From the NCBI RefSeq assembly GCF_008830225.1, contig NZ_WAIE01000002.1:310001-374000 (forward strand): a DNA stretch of 64,000 bases, given 5' to 3'. A program made the position numbers and the translations under genes. The DNA comes from Pseudodesulfovibrio senegalensis (GTDB lineage Bacteria > Desulfobacterota > Desulfovibrionia > Desulfovibrionales > Desulfovibrionaceae). Position 1 is the first letter of the stretch. Each line of letters begins with the position of its first letter. The notes beneath the pieces are model-generated. The model was not told the DNA's origin. It saw only the letters and a list, made by a program, of their open reading frames with translations, and searched no databases. Positions 60,480 through 64,000 of the stretch are shown piece after piece.

Positions 60480-61673
60480 TTACAGCGGTTCGCCGGTGAT
60501 TTCTTCGTCCGTCAGGTAGCAGGCCGGGTCTTCGGCCCAGAAATCGCCGTGGTAGGCTTCGGCCCGGGCGCGGAAGTTGCCGCCGCAGATATTCAGGAAG
60601 CGGCACTTGGCACAGCGGCCGCCCACATGGGGACGCTTATCCTTCATCTTGTGCAGCAGCTCGATGTTTTCGTCGGTCCAGATTTCGGAGAACGGGCGTT
60701 CCAGCACGTTGCCGAAGGTGTGGTGGCGCATGAATTGGTCTGCGTGCACTTTGCCGTCCCAGGAAATACAGCCAATGCCTCGTCCCGAGGAGTTGCCCTC
60801 GTTCCATTGCAACAGCTCCTTGACCTGTTCGGCGCGTGCCGGATCTTCCTTGAGCATGCGGTAGTATACGTAGGGACCATCCGCATGGTTGTCCACCGTG
60901 AGCACTTCCTTGGGCTTGCCCTTGTCGAACAGCTCACGGGTCTTGTCCATGATCAGGTCGACAACGTCGCGGGTTTCCTGATGGGAAAGGTCTTCCTTGA
61001 TGAGTTCGGAACCGCGTCCGGAATAGACCAGATGGTAGAAACAGATGCGGGGCACTTCCATGTCTTCCAACACCTTGAACAGGTGCGGGATTTCCACGGC
61101 GTTGCGTTTGTTGATGGTGAAGCGGAGGCCAACCTTGAGGCCTTCGGCCATACAGTTTTCAACGCCCTTGAGAGCCTGCTTGTAGGCTCCGGTTACGCCA
61201 CGGAAGTCGTCATGGACTTTTTCGGAGCCGTCAAGAGAGATGCCCACGTAGGAAAGGCCCACTTCCTTGAGTTCTGCAGCCTTTTTCTTGGTGATGAGCG
61301 TGCCGTTGGTGGAAATGACCGCGCGCATGCCTTTGCTGGTGGCATATTTTGCCAGATCGGTCAGGTCTTCACGAACCAGCGGTTCTCCGCCGGAAAAGAG
61401 CATGACCGGAGCGCCGAACTGGGCAAGGTCGTCGATGATTTCCTTGGCCTTGTCCGTGGAAATGGGATCCTTGTGATCGCTGGGGTCCACGGCCTGCGCG
61501 TAGCAGTGCACGCACTTGAGGTTGCACCGCTGGGTCATGTTCCAGACTACAACGGGCTTTTTGTCTTTGGAGAATTGCAAAAGATGAGAAGGGAGCTGCC
61601 CGGACTCGCGGCCATACCGCAGGGCGTCGGACGGCTCGACCGAACCGCAATACAATTTTGAAATGCCTATCAT
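60480..61673 (-). CDS. ahbC: 12,18-didecarboxysiroheme deacetylase AhbC (radical SAM)
   Basis: AhbC removes the acetate side chains of didecarboxysiroheme to give iron-coproporphyrin III. The product is 397 residues starting [20 protein letters not shown], typical of AhbC. The radical SAM Cys are C50, C54 and C57 ([13 protein letters not shown]). The C-terminal SPASM-like region has [12 protein letters not shown]. An AGGAACT box precedes the ATG. It is the first gene of ahbC-hemB-ahbD-ahb(A/B)-rpe. Confidence 0.94.
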   Translation of the reverse strand: MIGISKLYCGSVEPSDALRYGRESGQLPSHLLQFSKDKKPVVVWNMTQRCNLKCVHCYAQAVDPSDHKDPISTDKAKEIIDDLAQFGAPVMLFSGGEPLVREDLTDLAKYATSKGMRAVISTNGTLITKKKAAELKEVGLSYVGISLDGSEKVHDDFRGVTGAYKQALKGVENCMAEGLKVGLRFTINKRNAVEIPHLFKVLEDMEVPRICFYHLVYSGRGSELIKEDLSHQETRDVVDLIMDKTRELFDKGKPKEVLTVDNHADGPYVYYRMLKEDPARAEQVKELLQWNEGNSSGRGIGCISWDGKVHADQFMRHHTFGNVLERPFSEIWTDENIELLHKMKDKRPHVGGRCAKCRFLNICGGNFRARAEAYHGDFWAEDPACYLTDEEITGEPL

Positions 61674-61699
61674 TGGGTAGTTCCTCGCTATAAAGTGTG

Positions 61700-61714
61700 A
61701 TGATGGGGTATCAT
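61700..61714 (+). promoter_or_regulatory. Dyad upstream of the heme operon
   Basis: ATGAT-GGGGT-ATCAT is a perfect 5-bp inverted repeat 27 bp before the ahbC start. On the minus strand a possible -10 (TTATAG or TATAGC, about 61686-61692) lies just downstream. It is a possible operator of the heme operon, with low weight because the arms are short. Confidence 0.3.
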
Positions 61715-61737
61715 AAAAGGCGGTGACTCGAAAGCCG

Positions 61738-61770
61738 AAAAAGGGAACGGCACCCGAGGTTCCGTTCCCT
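61738..61770 (-). terminator. Intrinsic terminator after the OmpA-like lipoprotein gene
   Basis: GGGAACGG (61743-61750) pairs with CCGTTCCC (61762-61769) around an 11-nt loop, and on the minus strand T5 follows. It lies 53 bp after the lipoprotein stop and isolates it from the heme operon promoter. Confidence 0.7.
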
Positions 61771-61822
61771 TTCAGGCCTGTTCAGATGGTAAGGCCTTGT
61801 CGTTATTTGTCAAGAATGATTC

Positions 61823-62983
61823 CTATTTGAGCACCCGGACCTCCACGCGGCGGTTACGCTGCTTGTTTTTTGGAGTGTCGTTGGGGGCCACCGGGTTGGA
61901 TTTGCCATAGCCCACCGTTGTGATGCGTTCGGGAGCGATTTGGAATTTGGCCACCAGATATCGCTTCACGGCCTCGGCCCGACGTTTGGAAAGTTTGAGG
62001 TTGTACTGGGCATCGGCATCGGAGTCGGTGTGTCCCGCAACCATGACGGATTTTCCCTTGAGTTCGGGAGAAAGCAGGGCCTGTCCCAGCGAATCCAGCA
62101 GGGGGTAGGACGTCGGACGGATCACATCTTTGTCCACGTCGAAGAGGATGTTCAGGCTCACGCCCTGCTGGGCCGTGGCTTCATCCTTGAGGTCGCGCTC
62201 AAGGGTGGAACTGTCGGTCAGGGGTTTTTCATCGGCATTCGTTCCGGTCTGCCTGCTTTGCCCTGTTGCCTGTGTGTTTCCCGGAGGAGGCGTGCCCGGC
62301 TGGGTTTTTGTCATGCCTTTGACGATTTCTTCGGTGTTGTTGGCATAGGGAAGCGGCGTACCCGGCGTGGGCAACCATGATTGCACGGGAACAGCCATGT
62401 CGTCGGCCATTGATCGAACCAGCTTGAACAGCGGGCTGCTTGGCATGCGTTGCTCATGGGATACCACGATCCAGTCCCGCGATCCGCGGAACTCGATGCG
62501 GCCGGCCTGTGCCATGTCGAACAGGAGTGCCCCGGTTCGGGTCTCGTAGATTTTCACTTGCAGGGAGATGTCGGTGTCCCCGAGATTGGAGCCGCTGATC
62601 ATGTGGGGTACGAAGCCCACCACAACGAGATCCGCGCCACGGCTGCGCGCCATGGCGATGGCGTTGTTGCGGCCCCGGAAGGTTTGACCTGCGGCGAATT
62701 CGAAGATGGGGAACATCTGCCTGGCTCGCCAGTTTTCATAGAAAAGACCGCCGATCTGGTCGCCCAGCAACTGATAGTCGGGCGTGGGCTCCTGCATGTA
62801 GAAGGGCAGGAACAGGGCTGTGAGCGGTTGTAGCTGGCGGCCGCGCGGCTGGGCGCTCATGACCACTTTGGACTTGTGCAGGGGGGCGTCCGTGTAGACC
62901 TTGGTTTTCTGCGTGATGGACGGGTCCACATGGGCGCAGGCACCCAGGAATACAAAGAAGATGAAAGACAGAAGTTTTTTCAT
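61823..62983 (-). CDS. OmpA-domain outer-membrane lipoprotein
   Basis: The product is 386 residues. A lipoprotein signal (lipobox LGAC, Cys 16) leads to an N-terminal domain (about 45-200) with GDQIGGLFYENW and ARSRGADLVVVGFVPHMISG, which resembles outer-membrane assembly or FlgO/LpoB-like folds. A Pro/Thr/Gln-rich linker (about 225-260) follows. The C-terminal OmpA/Pal domain has ILFDVDKDVIRPTS, GHTDSDADAQYNLKLSKRRA and RRVEVRV, which bind peptidoglycan. It probably tethers the outer membrane to the wall. No Shine-Dalgarno is evident. Confidence 0.9.
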   Translation of the reverse strand: MKKLLSFIFFVFLGACAHVDPSITQKTKVYTDAPLHKSKVVMSAQPRGRQLQPLTALFLPFYMQEPTPDYQLLGDQIGGLFYENWRARQMFPIFEFAAGQTFRGRNNAIAMARSRGADLVVVGFVPHMISGSNLGDTDISLQVKIYETRTGALLFDMAQAGRIEFRGSRDWIVVSHEQRMPSSPLFKLVRSMADDMAVPVQSWLPTPGTPLPYANNTEEIVKGMTKTQPGTPPPGNTQATGQSRQTGTNADEKPLTDSSTLERDLKDEATAQQGVSLNILFDVDKDVIRPTSYPLLDSLGQALLSPELKGKSVMVAGHTDSDADAQYNLKLSKRRAEAVKRYLVAKFQIAPERITTVGYGKSNPVAPNDTPKNKQRNRRVEVRVLK

Positions 62984-63086
62984 GGCGTTGTGGGATTAGG
63001 GTTGCTCCGCACCCGTTCGTGCCGACGGACTTCCGACGGTATCGGGCCTATGCCATGAACATAAGCAAAATACGTACCGCGTTGAA

Positions 63087-63422
63087 TTACTGCAGTGTGG
63101 TGGTGACGCTGGGGGCTGTGCCGATGGCGTGCAGGAGTTGTTCGCGCGATTCCTCCAGGCCCTGGCGCAGCAACAGCCGTTTGCCCGTGGACAATCGTTT
63201 GAATTCCGGCCGCATGGCCATTTTTTCAAGGCGTTTCATTTCCCGGTCGATGTTGGTTATCTGCTCGGTCAGGTCCTGTCCGGGCGGGCAGACCCGTGCG
63301 GCCAGCTGCGCGAGTTCATGGATTTCCGCAGCCATTTTCCGGAAGTTGCGCGGGTCAACCTCATGTATCAGTTTGCGGTAGGCCCGCCACGACTTCCATT
63401 TTTCAGCGATCCATCCGAGCAT
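63087..63422 (-). CDS. Small helical protein of unknown function
   Basis: The product is 111 residues from the ATG of MLGWIAEKWKSWRAYRK, with AAGGAG 6 bp upstream; the longer open frame upstream runs into the Yip1 gene. It is highly charged and almost all helix, with likely coiled coil over LTEQITNIDREMKRLEKM and LLLRQGLEESREQLLHA. There is no signal peptide. I recognise no family. It lies 17 bp after the Yip1-family gene and is probably co-transcribed with it. Confidence 0.75.
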   Translation of the reverse strand: MLGWIAEKWKSWRAYRKLIHEVDPRNFRKMAAEIHELAQLAARVCPPGQDLTEQITNIDREMKRLEKMAMRPEFKRLSTGKRLLLRQGLEESREQLLHAIGTAPSVTTTLQ

Positions 63423-63439
63423 CGCAGCTCCTTGGTACC

Positions 63440-64000
63440 TCAGACCGTGGGCGAATTCGTCACCATGGACGAGAGCATGGCCAGAATGAGTACGGCCATG
63501 GGAATGGCCGCGGCCAGTCCGGCGCGCATATACGAAGTCTTGTGCAGGCATTTCCAGCCCACAACCGTGATGACCATGTTCCATGCGAAAATGATCATCA
63601 TCTGGGCCTTGAAAACAGTCTCGTTGGCAACGGGAATGTAGCCGAGCATGATGGGTGCGGTCGCATAAGCCGCAGCACGGAAGGTGGCTTCAAATTTGCC
63701 GCCCGCCGCCTTGAGGGCCGTGAGCAGCAGGTGGTGTACCCCCGCGGAAAAAAACAGGACCGTGATCCACATGAACGGGGAGAACATGATCAGGGAAAAT
63801 GGGTTGAATTCACTGGCCTCGGCCGCGGAGATCGGTTCGCCGCCGAATCCCACGGGCGGCAGGATGCCGGTTTTGAGGTATGCGGCCTGCAAAATGTCGT
63901 GCAGCACCAGAATCATCAGGGCAAAGAGGAGTGGACGGGCAAAGCCTCGGCCCAGCGGCATAACCGAAAAAAACAGCCGCGGCGAAAAAAGCACCCGTTT
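63440..64000 (-). CDS. Yip1 family membrane protein (5' end outside window)
   Basis: The visible part has about 186 residues and is open to the window edge, so the start lies beyond 64,000. The N-terminal pattern VLFSPRLFFSVMPLGRGFARPLLF is typical of bacterial Yip1 proteins. About five hydrophobic segments follow (for example LLFALMILVLHDILQAAYL and PFMWITVLFFSAGVHHLLL). Function of the bacterial family is unknown. Confidence 0.82.
   Translation of the reverse strand, partial: KRVLFSPRLFFSVMPLGRGFARPLLFALMILVLHDILQAAYLKTGILPPVGFGGEPISAAEASEFNPFSLIMFSPFMWITVLFFSAGVHHLLLTALKAAGGKFEATFRAAAYATAPIMLGYIPVANETVFKAQMMIIFAWNMVITVVGWKCLHKTSYMRAGLAAAIPMAVLILAMLSSMVTNSPTV

Overview
The window comes from a GC-rich Gram-negative bacterium, most likely a sulfate reducer of the Desulfovibrionaceae (Desulfobacterota). 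That placement is an inference. It rests on the siroheme-dependent heme route (AhbB, AhbC, AhbD around HemB), the futalosine menaquinone genes (mqnA, mqnC, mqnD, mqnE), and the general style of the proteins. No mobile element, CRISPR array, rRNA gene or replication origin is visible.

Region 1 (1-28,510, all + strand) is one contiguous block of core information-processing genes. It runs rplK-rplA-(L10 leader)-rplJ-rplL-rpoB-rpoC, then an intrinsic terminator and a new promoter, then rpsL-rpsG-fusA, then rpsJ to rplQ. This merges the usual S10, spc and alpha operons and includes secY, map, rpmJ and rpoA. rpmD (57 aa) was read directly from the sequence. Structured leaders are visible before rplJ and rpsJ and possibly before rpsG. 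A hairpin terminator closes the block after rplQ. infA and adk are not in the block.

Region 2 (28,589-38,370) holds a LysR regulator, pyruvate kinase and a menaquinone locus. In the menaquinone locus tetR-mqnE-mqnC-mqnA (- strand, gapless or nearly so) diverges from mqnD (+). A perfect inverted repeat in the shared promoter region is a likely TetR operator. After this come a FkbM-type methyltransferase, an EamA transporter, a small cysteine-rich protein and darP.

Region 3 (38,490-45,609) has a P2-type cation ATPase, a PsiE-like membrane protein coupled to a secreted protein, tRNA-Leu(CAG) with its own promoter and terminator, a HutH-like ammonia-lyase with a HutC-like regulator, and a 455-bp stretch without a convincing gene.

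Region 4 (45,610-54,947) has putA with an Lrp-type regulator whose promoter appears to give a leaderless mRNA under an Lrp-like box. It also has an Mla-type lipid transport operon (STAS-MlaE, MlaF, MlaD, lipoprotein) and the ABC-F ATPase uup.

Region 5 (55,082-64,000, all - strand) has a chemoreceptor, then the heme operon ahbC-hemB-ahbD-ahb(A/B)-rpe, an OmpA-domain lipoprotein, a small protein of unknown function and a Yip1-family membrane protein cut by the window edge.

Most of the window is ordinary core genome. The best leads are regulatory: the TetR/menaquinone operator, the leaderless Lrp promoter and the S10 leader fold. Some protein oddities also stand out: the L17 tail, the AhbD histidine-rich head, and the ATPase lacking a canonical M6 aspartate.
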